A DNA stretch of 17,366 nt from JACDDK01 sp038198445 (GCA_038198445.1 JBBPZZ010000022.1:1-17366); one strand, 5' to 3'; counted from the stretch's first letter, positions 1 to 6,971 are shown. A program made the numbers and translations. Notes: generated from the letters alone by a model not told the origin.

Positions 1-752
1 CGCTCCGGCGCGAGCCCGTAATCCCTCGCGAGGACCGACGACGGCTCATCCGAGACCTCCGCGGCGAGCTTCCGTAGCCGCTCCACGGTCAGGTCGTCGC
101 CCGTGATCTTGAGCATCGCCCGCGCCGAGCCCCCAACCGCCACGACCGGCACCTTCGACGCCAGGCTCCAATCCGGCACTATCTCCTTGACGTGCTCGTC
201 CAGAGCCTTTAACTCTTTCTTCTTCGGTGGATCGTTGCTCACGTAGCGCTCCGTCGTGCGGTTCGAGCCAAGCGGCAGCGAGACCTGCATCAACGGCCCG
301 CTCGACGCCTCGCCGAGTATGATCTGGGCGGAGCCGCCACCGAGGTCCACGACGAGCGCCGGTCCCTCCCACGTCTTACCGACCGCCGAGACCGCCCCCC
401 GAAAGCCAAGTTCAGCTTCCTTCTCACCGGAGATTAGCTGCATCTCGAGCCCCGTGGAGTCCGCGACCCTCTTGGTAAGCTCCGGGCCGTTCTCGGCGTC
501 GCGCACGGCGCTCGTGGCGAGTATCACGGACTCGGGTGCGCCGTTGAGGTCGGAGATCTTGGCGAAGAGGCTTATCGCATTGGCCGCCACGTCCAGCCTC
601 TCGTCCTTTATCCGGCCGGTCTTCTCCACCCCGTTCCCGAGCCGGGCGGAGACCTTCTCCCCGGTAACAGGCAGCACTCCGCCGTCCTTTATCTCTCCGA
701 CGAGCAGGTGGATCGTGTTCGACCCCACGTCTATTACCCCGTGCCGATCCAA
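1..752 (-). CDS. Exopolyphosphatase/guanosine pentaphosphatase (Ppx/GppA family), 3' end outside window
   Basis: Ppx/GppA enzymes hydrolyse the terminal phosphate of polyphosphate or of pppGpp in the cytoplasm, with an actin-like ATPase fold. Reading the minus strand, about 250 codons are present and the C-terminus is cut by the window edge. The N-terminus has the phosphate-1 motif (VIDVGSNTIHLLVGEI, residues 6-21). Further on are the phosphate-2 motif (DLGGGSAQIILGE) and a VGGSARAML segment, all in family order. The start is probably TTG at 752, since no ATG or GTG lies just before the first motif; GGGAGGG sits about 8 bases upstream. It is divergent from the [2Fe-2S] protein gene, with about 50 bases between. 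The family is clear; Ppx versus GppA cannot be decided from this fragment. Confidence 0.93.
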   Translation of the reverse strand, partial: MDRHGVIDVGSNTIHLLVGEIKDGGVLPVTGEKVSARLGNGVEKTGRIKDERLDVAANAISLFAKISDLNGAPESVILATSAVRDAENGPELTKRVADSTGLEMQLISGEKEAELGFRGAVSAVGKTWEGPALVVDLGGGSAQIILGEASSGPLMQVSLPLGSNRTTERYVSNDPPKKKELKALDEHVKEIVPDWSLASKVPVVAVGGSARAMLKITGDDLTVERLRKLAAEVSDEPSSVLARDYGLAPE

Positions 753-805
753 ACCTCCACCCTCCCAACTGGCGCCAAAATACGGCGTGAACTCTTACAC
801 TAACC

Positions 806-1306
806 ATGATACATCTTCAGACTAACCGATGTTATATTCTGGATATTGAGAACTGCTTTTTACCCGGAAAGTTCGTCGGCGGTAGACCAGGAACGAGGCG
901 CGCTATCTCTAGAAAGAAAGCCTCCAAGAAGGCGAAGACAAGAGAGTCGGGCGGGGCAGTGGTCTCGGCGAGAGAGAAACCTTTGGCGAAGGTCCGCGAC
1001 TACGACTCGCACGTTCTCGTATGCAAGGGGAGCGACTGCAAGAAGCGCGGCTCGAAGGATATCCGCAAGGCGCTAAAGACCGAGTTGCGCGCGGCGGGCG
1101 TCAATGGAGACGTGCGGGTGGATTCCGTGGACTGTCTCGGCCTCTGCAAGCATGGCCCGAACGTCGTCGTCCACCCTTCCGGTACGTGGTACCTCGGCCT
1201 TACGGAAGATAGCATCCCCGAGATCGTCGAGAGCCATCTGAAGAACGGCGAACCCGTCCCGCGTCTCGCCGCCGAGGTTCGCCGGCGCAAGAAGACAAGA
1301 AAGTAG
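806..1306 (+). CDS. Thioredoxin-like [2Fe-2S] ferredoxin-domain protein (NuoE-like)
   Basis: The protein carries a thioredoxin-like [2Fe-2S] domain at about residues 68-150. Its four cysteines are at 73, 78, 110 and 114, giving C-x4-C-x31-C-x3-C, close to the NuoE pattern. Hallmark text includes HVLVCKGSDC and VDCLGLCKHGPNVVVHP. Such proteins carry electrons for flavin oxidoreductases or have unknown partners; no partner gene is adjacent. The tail is strongly basic (RRRKKTRK), and a Lys/Arg-rich stretch (about 35-46) precedes the domain. The start is uncertain: ATG 806 lacks a ribosome site, but TACACT ends only 4 bases before it, which would suit a leaderless mRNA. GTG 959 (115 residues) keeps the whole iron-sulfur domain and is a good alternative. 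The gene converges on the sortase. Confidence 0.85.
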   Translation: MIHLQTNRCYILDIENCFLPGKFVGGRPGTRRAISRKKASKKAKTRESGGAVVSAREKPLAKVRDYDSHVLVCKGSDCKKRGSKDIRKALKTELRAAGVNGDVRVDSVDCLGLCKHGPNVVVHPSGTWYLGLTEDSIPEIVESHLKNGEPVPRLAAEVRRRKKTRK

Positions 1307-1321
1307 CCTGGCGGGCGGGGA

Positions 1322-1924
1322 TCAGGCGACGCTCGTTAGCTCGGCCTGGACGATCAAACGCTCGTTGTAGTTCGGTAAGGTGCAGGTCTGGAGGCTGACG
1401 ACGCTCTTGCCGGGTATGGGCTGCGTGACGCCGTAGTCGCTCGGCAAGACCCTGAACTCCCTGAAGACCGTATACGTGTAACGGGTCCCGTTGGAGTCGG
1501 TGAGGATTACCTGATCGCCGTTCTTGACCTTGTCGAGGTCGTAGAAGACGAGGAAGCTGCCCGTCCCGGCGTATCCGAGCCTGTGTCCCGCTATGTAGAC
1601 GTTCGACCCGGTCTCCCATGGGAACCCGGTACCCTGAACGTGGAGAGAGCCCTTGTTCATGGTCGCCTCGTCGCTGGCGACGGAAGTATAGACGGGCAGG
1701 TCATGTACGCGCTTCATGGCGGGGACGGTCAGCGTCATGTCCGCGTTGCCGGGCGCTTCGGCCGGAGCCCCGAAAGTCGCCCTCCACACGCTCAGGGCAG
1801 CGGTCACGGGAGATCCGTTGATAAAGAGCGCGTAGCCGATAAAGCTGATGCCGGTGAAGATCATGAGAAAGGCGATGAAGCCCACTACCATCTTCCCGGC
1901 CCGCTGCGGCTTGTATTTTTTCAT
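1322..1924 (-). CDS. Sortase (class E-like), membrane-anchored transpeptidase
   Basis: Sortases cleave a C-terminal sorting signal on secreted proteins and attach them to the cell wall or to pilin partners outside the membrane. This 200-residue protein has a single N-terminal membrane segment (about 12-33) as a signal anchor, then a compact catalytic domain. The triad is visible: His114 in AGHRLG, Cys181 in LQTCTL, and Arg189 in NERLIV. Length and motifs fit single-anchor sortases of actinobacteria. Upstream of ATG 1924, AAGGGGGCGGG may act as a ribosome site. No LPXTG-type substrate or pilus gene is in view, so it may be a housekeeping or orphan sortase; the class assignment is an inference from motif style. 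It ends 15 bases from the convergent ferredoxin-domain gene and is divergent from pntAA. Confidence 0.92.
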   Translation of the reverse strand: MKKYKPQRAGKMVVGFIAFLMIFTGISFIGYALFINGSPVTAALSVWRATFGAPAEAPGNADMTLTVPAMKRVHDLPVYTSVASDEATMNKGSLHVQGTGFPWETGSNVYIAGHRLGYAGTGSFLVFYDLDKVKNGDQVILTDSNGTRYTYTVFREFRVLPSDYGVTQPIPGKSVVSLQTCTLPNYNERLIVQAELTSVA

Positions 1925-2096
1925 AGTCTTACCCGCCCCCTTTGGCGCTTTGCAAGGTTGGTACAGCGAAGCCTACCAGTAGAAAGTGACATAACGGTTA
2001 CAGGATGTCATTGTATAGGTAACATTTCCAGGCGTCGAAACGGGCGAGCAGGCCCGCCCATATACGCCACACCGTTTCTCCAACTGCGATTTTCTG

Positions 2097-2102
2097 TATA
2101 AT
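2097..2102 (+). promoter_or_regulatory. Candidate -10 element (TATAAT) for the pnt operon
   Basis: A perfect TATAAT lies 7 bases before GTG 2110. The expected transcription start 6-8 bases past the box falls on or next to that GTG, implying a leaderless mRNA. The nearby ATG at 2101 lies inside the box and would be upstream of the transcript. No good -35 is visible; GTTTCT (2074-2079) is the best candidate at a 17-base spacing. Confidence 0.5.
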
Positions 2103-2109
2103 GCGCCGC

Positions 2110-3444
2110 GTGAAAGTAGGGGTGCCCAAAGAGATAGCGGAAGGCGAGAACCGGGTCGGTATCGTACCCGAGACCGTAGAGAAGCTCGTCAAGGAGGGCT
2201 TCGAGGTACTCGTGGAGTCCGGCGCGGGCCGCGACTATAACCTGGACGAGAACTATGAAGAGGCCGGAGCGAAGATCGCCGAGAGTGCCGAAGAGGTCTA
2301 CGGTGAGTCCGACTTGATCGTCAAGGTCGCCAGACCTACGGAAGAAGAGATCGGTCACATGCACGAGGGTCAGGCCCTCGTCTGTTTCCTGAACGGTCCC
2401 CAGCATCCGCAAACCGTCAAGAAGCTCGCCGACGCCGGGATCACCGTGCTATCCAACGAGGCCATCCCCCGCACGGGCGTCGCCCAGAGCATGGACGCGC
2501 TCTCCTCGATGGGCTCCGTGGCCGGCTACAAGTGCGCCTTAATAGGCGCGGACACTTTGGGCAAGTACGTCCCCATGCTCTCCACCGCCGCCGGGACCAC
2601 GAAGGCGGCGAACGTCCTGGTATTGGGCGTGGCCGTCGCCGGGCTCCAGGCCATCGCCATCATGAACCGGCTCGGGGCGGAGGTGTTCGCCTACGACATC
2701 CGGCCCGAGACCAAGGAACAGGCCCAGTCACTGGGCGCATCGTTTATCGACTCGGACGACGAGAAAGATGACGGCGAAGAGGAAGACGAGTTCGTGGAGT
2801 ACGAGCCCCAGGGCTTCAACAAGCTCATGACTTCTCTAGGCTTCTACTCCTTCGCCGAGCCGCCGAGAGACCAGTACATAGTGGAGGGCGAGGAAGAAGA
2901 CTCGGAGGATGAAGAAGAGGAAGATGAAGGCTGGTCGAAGGAGAAGCTGGAGGAGGACCAGAAGCTTCTGCGCGAGCGCATGAAAGAGATGGATATTGTC
3001 ATAACGACGGCGCTCGTTCCGGGCAGGAAGGCTCCCAAGCTCGTGGACAAGGATATGGTCGAGAGCCTGAAGCCGGGTAGTGTGATCGTTGACCTCGCGG
3101 CCGAGAGCAGCGGCAACTGCGAGCTTACGGAACCGGGTGAGACCGTCGAGCACGAGCAGGTAAAGATCGTGGGTCCCGTGAACGTGCCGAGCGCGATGCC
3201 GATACACGCGAGCCAGCTACTCTCACGCAACATGTTCAACCTCATAAAGCACATCACGGAAGATAAGTCCGAGGACAAGGAAGAGAAGCAGCCCGAGCTG
3301 TCGCTTGACTTCGAGGACGAGATTATGGACAAGACCTGTATCGCTCACGACAGCGAGATCCGGGACGAGTCCACCCGCGAGGCGCTGAAAGAGTCCCAGG
3401 ACGCGCCTCAGTCTGGCGGTTCCGGCGAGAGCGAGGCGAGTTAG
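2110..3444 (+). CDS. pntAA: NAD(P) transhydrogenase alpha subunit, NAD(H)-binding domain I, with acidic insert
   Basis: This is the peripheral NAD(H)-binding subunit of proton-translocating transhydrogenase, which passes hydride between NADH and NADP+ with PntAB and PntB. I chose GTG 2110 because MKVGVPKEI matches the usual family N-terminus; ATG 2101 would add three residues and lies in a TATAAT. With this numbering the RQD loop is intact (R121, Q126, D129 in IPRTGVAQSMDAL), and Asp196 of YDIR is present. Two features are unusual. The dinucleotide motif normally written GAGVAG reads GVAVAG (173-178). The mobile loop carries an acidic insert at about 214-273, with 28 Asp/Glu in 60 residues, just before GWSKEK where GYAKEM is usual. 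A smaller charged insert lies near the C-terminus. The protein is 444 residues, against about 380 in related split PntAA proteins. First gene of a three-gene operon. Confidence 0.93.
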   Translation: MKVGVPKEIAEGENRVGIVPETVEKLVKEGFEVLVESGAGRDYNLDENYEEAGAKIAESAEEVYGESDLIVKVARPTEEEIGHMHEGQALVCFLNGPQHPQTVKKLADAGITVLSNEAIPRTGVAQSMDALSSMGSVAGYKCALIGADTLGKYVPMLSTAAGTTKAANVLVLGVAVAGLQAIAIMNRLGAEVFAYDIRPETKEQAQSLGASFIDSDDEKDDGEEEDEFVEYEPQGFNKLMTSLGFYSFAEPPRDQYIVEGEEEDSEDEEEEDEGWSKEKLEEDQKLLRERMKEMDIVITTALVPGRKAPKLVDKDMVESLKPGSVIVDLAAESSGNCELTEPGETVEHEQVKIVGPVNVPSAMPIHASQLLSRNMFNLIKHITEDKSEDKEEKQPELSLDFEDEIMDKTCIAHDSEIRDESTREALKESQDAPQSGGSGESEAS

Positions 3445-3445
3445 G

Positions 3446-3754
3446 GTGCAGATACTGCTTACGCAGCTCGCAATCTTCATCATCGCGGCCTTCCTGGGGT
3501 TCGAGTTGATCTCCCGCGTCCCCAACCTGCTGCACACGCCGCTTATGAGCGCGACGAACGCGATCCACGGCGTCATATTGGTTGGCGGCATGATCACCCT
3601 GGCCTCCGCCGAGAGCCCGATCATTAAGGCGGTAGGTTTCATCGCGGTCTTCTTCGGGGCGGCGAACGTGGTGGGCGGCTTCTGGGTAACGAACCGGATG
3701 CTCGGGATGTTCCGCCCGCCGGTTAAAAAGGTCAAGAAGAGGAGAGAGGGCTAA
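3446..3754 (+). CDS. pntAB: NAD(P) transhydrogenase alpha-2 membrane subunit
   Basis: This is the short membrane subunit of split-type proton-translocating transhydrogenase, joining domain I to the PntB channel. The 102 residues contain three to four hydrophobic segments (about 3-17, 38-54, 60-82), family text (FELISRVPNLLHTPLMSATNAIHG), and a basic cytoplasmic tail (KKVKKRREG). The start is GTG 3446, one base after the pntAA stop, with GAGGCGAG just upstream, so translation is probably coupled. Its length is normal. pntB follows after 3 bases. Nothing odd is seen, so the divergence of PntAA is not shared by this subunit. Confidence 0.94.
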   Translation: MQILLTQLAIFIIAAFLGFELISRVPNLLHTPLMSATNAIHGVILVGGMITLASAESPIIKAVGFIAVFFGAANVVGGFWVTNRMLGMFRPPVKKVKKRREG

Positions 3755-3757
3755 CCC

Positions 3758-5164
3758 TTGCAGGTCGCTACGTTCCTGGCCTACCTCGTGGCGGCCGCAC
3801 TGTTCATCGTCGGTATCCGCCGTCTGCGTAAGCCGGAGACGGCCCGCTCGGGCAATACTCTGGCAGCGGTCGGCATGGTTGTAGCCCTCATCGCGACGCT
3901 CTTCGTCATCCACTTCCAGGACCTCCTTCTAATAGGGGTCGGCGCTCTTCTGGGAGCGGTCGTAGGGGCCGTCTCGGCCCAGCGGGTGCAGATGACGGCG
4001 ATGCCCCAGATGGTCGCGGCCTACAACGGCCTCGGCGGTGGGGCGGCGGCCTTGATCGCACTTTCGGAGTTCATCCACACGGAGACCGGAGGCGGAGAGA
4101 GTGTCGTGGCGGCGATCACCGTTCCGCTCACCATCCTTGTCGGGTCGGTGAGCTTCGCGGGGAGCGTCATAGCGTTCCTGAAGCTCCAGGAGTTGGCCTT
4201 CTCCGGCTCCGTCACTTTCCCGCTCCAGCAGATCGTCAACGCTCTGCTCTTCCTCGGCATCCTGGTCCTGGCGTTGAATGCCATACTGGGCGGGGCCATA
4301 CTCCCCATCTCTCCCGTGGCTTCCGTGGTTATCGTGCTCATCGCCTCGCTCATGCTCGGTGTGTTGCTCGTCATCCCGATTGGCGGGGCGGACATGCCCA
4401 TCGTGATCTCTCTGCTCAATGCCTTCACCGGCCTAGCGGCGGCGGCTTCGGGGTTCGTGCTGGGGAACTACATCCTCATCATCGGCGGCACCATCGTCGG
4501 GGCGTCCGGTACTATTCTCACGCGCCTGATGTCTAGCGCTTTGGGGCGTCCGCTAGGCAAGATCATCTTCGCCGGAATCGCCGCCTCGGGAAGCAGCAAG
4601 AACAATGAAGACCAGGAAGAGCGTGAGGTCAACGACGTGAACGCCGGAGCCGTCGGAGAGTACCTGGCGGACGAGACCCAGAAGGTCGTCATCGTCCCCG
4701 GCTACGGCCTCGCGGTCGCCCAGGCCCAGGGACCCATGTACAACCTGATGGAGACGCTCGAATCACAGGGCAAGGAAGTCCTCTTCGGCATCCACCCGGT
4801 AGCGGGCCGCATGCCCGGCCACATGAACGTGCTGCTCACCGAGGCGGGCGTCCCCTACGACAAGCTCTACGACCTCGAAGACATAAACCCCGAGTTCCCC
4901 GACACCGACGCCGTAATTATCGTCGGCGCCAACGACGTGGTAAACCCGGCGGCCAACGACCCGGACCAGAACACCCCAATAAGCGGCATGCCCGTCCTCG
5001 ACGTGGGTCAAGCCGAGAAAGTCATCTTCATCAAGCGCTCCCTCAGCCCCGGCTTCGCAGGAGTAGACAACCCCCTCTTCTACGATACCGACAAGACCAT
5101 GATGCTCTTCTCCGACGCCAAGCAAGGATTGCAAGAGGTAGTGGAGGCCGTTAAGAACGGCTGA
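3758..5164 (+). CDS. pntB: NAD(P) transhydrogenase beta subunit (membrane domain plus NADP(H) domain III)
   Basis: PntB forms most of the proton channel and carries the NADP(H) site. Residues 1-275 are a multi-pass membrane region including GGADMPIVISLLNAFTGLAAA, with Asn221 at the place of a conserved channel residue. After a charged linker (about 279-297) comes domain III with its signature motifs: GYGLAVAQAQ (315-324), HPVAGRMPGHMN (346-357), GANDVVNPAA (390-399) and KRSLSPGFAGVDN (426-438). At 468 residues the length is normal. The start is TTG 3758, with AGAGGAGAGAGGG ending about 7 bases before it. The gene is 3 bases from pntAB. All expected NADP(H) motifs look intact, in contrast to the altered NAD(H) motif in PntAA. 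Confidence 0.96.
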   Translation: MQVATFLAYLVAAALFIVGIRRLRKPETARSGNTLAAVGMVVALIATLFVIHFQDLLLIGVGALLGAVVGAVSAQRVQMTAMPQMVAAYNGLGGGAAALIALSEFIHTETGGGESVVAAITVPLTILVGSVSFAGSVIAFLKLQELAFSGSVTFPLQQIVNALLFLGILVLALNAILGGAILPISPVASVVIVLIASLMLGVLLVIPIGGADMPIVISLLNAFTGLAAAASGFVLGNYILIIGGTIVGASGTILTRLMSSALGRPLGKIIFAGIAASGSSKNNEDQEEREVNDVNAGAVGEYLADETQKVVIVPGYGLAVAQAQGPMYNLMETLESQGKEVLFGIHPVAGRMPGHMNVLLTEAGVPYDKLYDLEDINPEFPDTDAVIIVGANDVVNPAANDPDQNTPISGMPVLDVGQAEKVIFIKRSLSPGFAGVDNPLFYDTDKTMMLFSDAKQGLQEVVEAVKNG

Positions 5165-5187
5165 TTCTCTCTAACGTACTGCATTAC

Positions 5188-5215
5188 TTGTTTTTTGTAC
5201 ATAATTATGTACAAT
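5188..5215 (+). promoter_or_regulatory. Candidate promoter of the toxin-antitoxin operon
   Basis: TTGTTT (5188-5193) and TACAAT (5210-5215) are 16 bases apart, fitting a sigma-70-type promoter. The transcription start would be near 5222, giving a leader of about 120 bases before the antitoxin ATG. The operator palindrome covers the spacer and the -10, as expected for repression. Confidence 0.5.
5195..5214. promoter_or_regulatory. Perfect 20-bp palindrome, YefM-type operator with paired TGTACA cores
   Basis: The half-site TTGTACATAA is followed at once by its exact reverse complement. It contains two TGTACA hexamers (5196-5201 and 5208-5213) with centres 12 bp apart. In E. coli the yefM-yoeB operator is known to use TGTACA cores in adjacent palindromes with 12-bp centre spacing. 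The match supports binding by the YefM/Phd-like antitoxin encoded downstream. Confidence 0.7.
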
Positions 5216-5223
5216 GCGCTCGC

Positions 5224-5323
5224 GTTAACTCGAACGGTCAATCGAGGTTGCGTGTTCAACCGAGCGCATACGCCCATCCGAGCGGTCAATCAGAGTGACG
5301 CGGACTCGAGCGGTTAACCGAGG
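5224..5323. repeat. Five short repeats GTyAAyyGAG in the toxin-antitoxin leader
   Basis: Related 10-11-base elements occur at 5224 (GTTAACTCGA), 5237 (GTCAATCGAGG), 5254 (GTTCAACCGAG), 5285 (GTCAATCAGAG) and 5313 (GTTAACCGAGG). Three of them sit in longer 20-base units (5228-5247, 5276-5295, 5304-5323) of the type ActCGArCGGTyAAyCgAGg. Some units are partly self-complementary: CTCGA/TCGAG at 5229-5246, and CGGTTAACCG at 5311-5320. They lie between the predicted promoter and the antitoxin start, so they could be additional operators or leader RNA structures. Spacing is irregular. Confidence 0.6.
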
Positions 5324-5345
5324 ATCGGTGAGAAGGAGGAAGCAG

Positions 5346-5660
5346 ATGATGAAGCTCCCAGAGATCCTTGGAGTGGCGGAAGCCAGGGACGAAATGTCCC
5401 ACATACTCGAAGGAGTAGGCCGAGGCGATACGTTCATCATAAAAGGTCCGAAGGGCAAAGAGGCGCTCATGATCAGCGCTGACTCGTTCCGCAGGATGCA
5501 GGAAGCTTACGCGGAACTGGTCGGAGAGCTGGAGACCATCAGGATACTCCAGGACGAGAAAGCCATGAAAGCTCTGCGGTCGGTGTCGGATGAAGTCGAT
5601 ACTGGTGAACGATACTCGCTGACCGAAGTGGAAGGTATGGTATCGGAGGATGAAACCTAA
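5346..5660 (+). CDS. Type II antitoxin, Phd/YefM family
   Basis: This 104-residue protein is a likely Phd/YefM-family antitoxin. Such proteins neutralise a RelE/YoeB-type toxin with their C-terminus and bind operator DNA with their N-terminus. The N-terminal text (ILGVAEARDEMSHILEGVGRGDTFIIKGPKGKEALMIS) has the YefM fold pattern: an initial strand, a helix with a conserved Arg, then the strand pair ending in a Ser/Asp loop. The C-terminal half is acidic and helical, as expected for the toxin-binding part. AAGGAGG (5333-5339) lies 6 bases before ATG 5346, which decides the start. The toxin gene overlaps its last 11 bases. A YefM-like operator lies about 130 bases upstream, supporting autoregulation. 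Confidence 0.85.
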   Translation: MMKLPEILGVAEARDEMSHILEGVGRGDTFIIKGPKGKEALMISADSFRRMQEAYAELVGELETIRILQDEKAMKALRSVSDEVDTGERYSLTEVEGMVSEDET

Positions 5661-5976
5661 ACGGGGACTTGTAGTCCACCGGGTTGGTGTAGAGAGCCTG
5701 CTCGAACTACCAGCCAAAGTTCAGCGGCAGGCTGTGAAGAAGATGCGTCAGGTTATAGAAGTTGCTCCGGAGGGCGCGGGCTACCCTCTTCGTGGCCCCC
5801 TCCAGGGCTTCCGGGGAATCCACAGCGGCAGGTACAGGATCATCTGGCGGCTCTTGACCCTCGAAAGCGGAGCGGAGATCGCCGAAGTAGTGTATGTGGG
5901 CATCCGCTCGGAAGGCGACGACCGTGACGCATATCGGGAGGTAGAGAAGGTGCTGGGCAGCTTAGAGGGACTCTAG
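5650..5976 (+). CDS. Type II toxin, RelE/ParE superfamily
   Basis: This is a 108-residue RelE/ParE-superfamily protein, probably a ribosome-dependent mRNA interferase. Visible family features are LPAKVQRQAVKKMRQVIEVAPE, a Gly-rich segment with PLRGPLQGFRGIHSGRYRIIWRLL, and a late VVYVGIRSEGDDRDAYREVEK. The central G-x-R-x-x-x-G-x-Y-R-I motif is the classical RelE strand signature. The paired antitoxin sits immediately upstream with an 11-base overlap. GGAGG touches the ATG directly, which is poor spacing; toxin translation may therefore depend on coupling to the antitoxin. RelE-like mRNA cleavage and ParE-like gyrase inhibition cannot be separated here, though the operator resembles that of yefM-yoeB. 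Its stop codon overlaps that of the convergent hydrolase gene. Confidence 0.85.
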   Translation: MKPKRGLVVHRVGVESLLELPAKVQRQAVKKMRQVIEVAPEGAGYPLRGPLQGFRGIHSGRYRIIWRLLTLESGAEIAEVVYVGIRSEGDDRDAYREVEKVLGSLEGL

Positions 5977-6896
5977 GATGCAGGAGCATCCTTTCGCCGC
6001 CGCTCGACGTAGCGCATGATCCCAGCTGTGAGCATCTCGTAGTTGCCGGCGAGGTCGTAGTGTCGGGTCTCTTCGGTGTCGGCGCCCTCGGCGAGCATTT
6101 CGGCGTCGCCCTTGTCTCTTAGCTCGTCGGCGATCTCGTCTCGTTCGGAGCCCCGATCCATCCGCTCCTCGACGAAGAGGAGCCAGTCCTGGAGACGTTG
6201 CTCAAGCTCGGAGAGATGCCGCTCCACGTCGTCGTAGCGGCCGAAGTGCGTGGGACAGAGGCTCTGTGGAGCTATCTGCCGGACGTGGTTTATGCTCTTC
6301 ACCCAGGCGTCTACGTCTATCTCGGGTGGCGGCGTCGGTGGGCGGACGTAGGACTGGCCGGGCAGGCGTATGCCCGCCACGTCCCCGGCGAAGAGCGCGC
6401 CGGATTCGGGCTCCAGGTAGGCGAGGTGGTGGTAGGCGTGTCCGGGGGTGTCGTGGGCGGTTAGGACGCCGTCCGCTGCGGCGGTTTCATCTCCCTCCTT
6501 CAGAACTACGATCCGGTCTTCCGGTACGGGACGCGTCTCGCCCCAGAGCTCGTCCATCCTCTCGCCGTAGATGCGGGCGGCGCTCTTTACGAGCTTCGAG
6601 GGGTCTACCAGGTGCGGGTAGCCGATCTCATGCACGTAGAAAGTCGCGTTCGGGAGTAGCTCGGCCAGATGTCCCGAGGCCCCGGCGTGGTCCAGGTGGA
6701 TGTGGGTCAGGAAGACTTGACGTACATCTTCGTGAGAGACACCGTGCTCTTCGAGGCCGGAGGTAAGACGGTCCAGGCAGGTGGTCGGGCCGGTCTCGAT
6801 GATGGCGGCCGGGTTACCGCTGTCGCCGAGCAGCAGGAAAGATGCGATTACCTGTTGGGTGTTCAGGAAGTCGAGGTCTATGGTTTCGATTCTCAT
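5973..6896 (-). CDS. Metallo-beta-lactamase-fold hydrolase
   Basis: This 307-residue member of the metallo-beta-lactamase superfamily is a soluble dinuclear-metal hydrolase, with a likely small thioester or ester substrate. The metal-binding motif THIHLDHAG (64-72) supplies His65, His67, Asp69 and His70. His153 in TPGHAYHH, Asp172 in FAGDVAG and His217 in PTHFG complete the set. A C-terminal helical, highly charged region (about 225-300) follows the core, as in glyoxalase-II-like and SoxH-like subgroups. AGGAGAG stands immediately before ATG 6896. The VOC-fold gene lies 75 bases upstream on the same strand, so the two may be co-transcribed. A VOC-fold protein beside a metallo-beta-lactamase-fold protein recalls the glyoxalase I/II pairing, but that functional link is only an inference. 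Confidence 0.9.
   Translation of the reverse strand: MRIETIDLDFLNTQQVIASFLLLGDSGNPAAIIETGPTTCLDRLTSGLEEHGVSHEDVRQVFLTHIHLDHAGASGHLAELLPNATFYVHEIGYPHLVDPSKLVKSAARIYGERMDELWGETRPVPEDRIVVLKEGDETAAADGVLTAHDTPGHAYHHLAYLEPESGALFAGDVAGIRLPGQSYVRPPTPPPEIDVDAWVKSINHVRQIAPQSLCPTHFGRYDDVERHLSELEQRLQDWLLFVEERMDRGSERDEIADELRDKGDAEMLAEGADTEETRHYDLAGNYEMLTAGIMRYVERRRKDAPAS
5975..5992. terminator. Short hairpin at a convergent gene junction
   Basis: AGGATGC (5975-5981) and GCATCCT (5986-5992) form a perfect 7-bp stem with a 4-base loop AGGA. TTT follows on the plus strand. It begins inside the toxin stop codon and covers the last codons of the convergent hydrolase gene. It may end toxin transcription; the T-tract is weak. 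Confidence 0.4.
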
Positions 6897-6971
6897 CTCT
6901 CTCCTGCTCGTATACGGCGTGATCCAACAACCGTGAAGCGTAGCAGAAGATGAACGGCTGAATTCGCTCTC

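Noticed and set aside
1306..1327. GCCTG/CAGGC hairpin between the ferredoxin-domain gene and the sortase
   Set aside because: A 5-bp stem with a 12-base loop and no T-tract is too weak to call a terminator.
1980..2035. GTTAC/GTAAC inverted repeat in the sortase-pntAA gap as an operator
   Set aside because: The arms are only 5 bases with a 17-base centre, which is expected by chance in AT-richer intergenic DNA.
2836..3332. Long Ser- or Phe/Leu-rich open frames antisense to the acidic part of pntAA
   Set aside because: The runs of Ser, Phe and Leu are the complement of GAA/GAG/GAC acidic codons, not independent genes.
5224..5323. The repeats before the antitoxin as a CRISPR array
   Set aside because: Repeat units are too short, spacings are irregular (13-31 bases), and there are no spacers of even length or cas genes.
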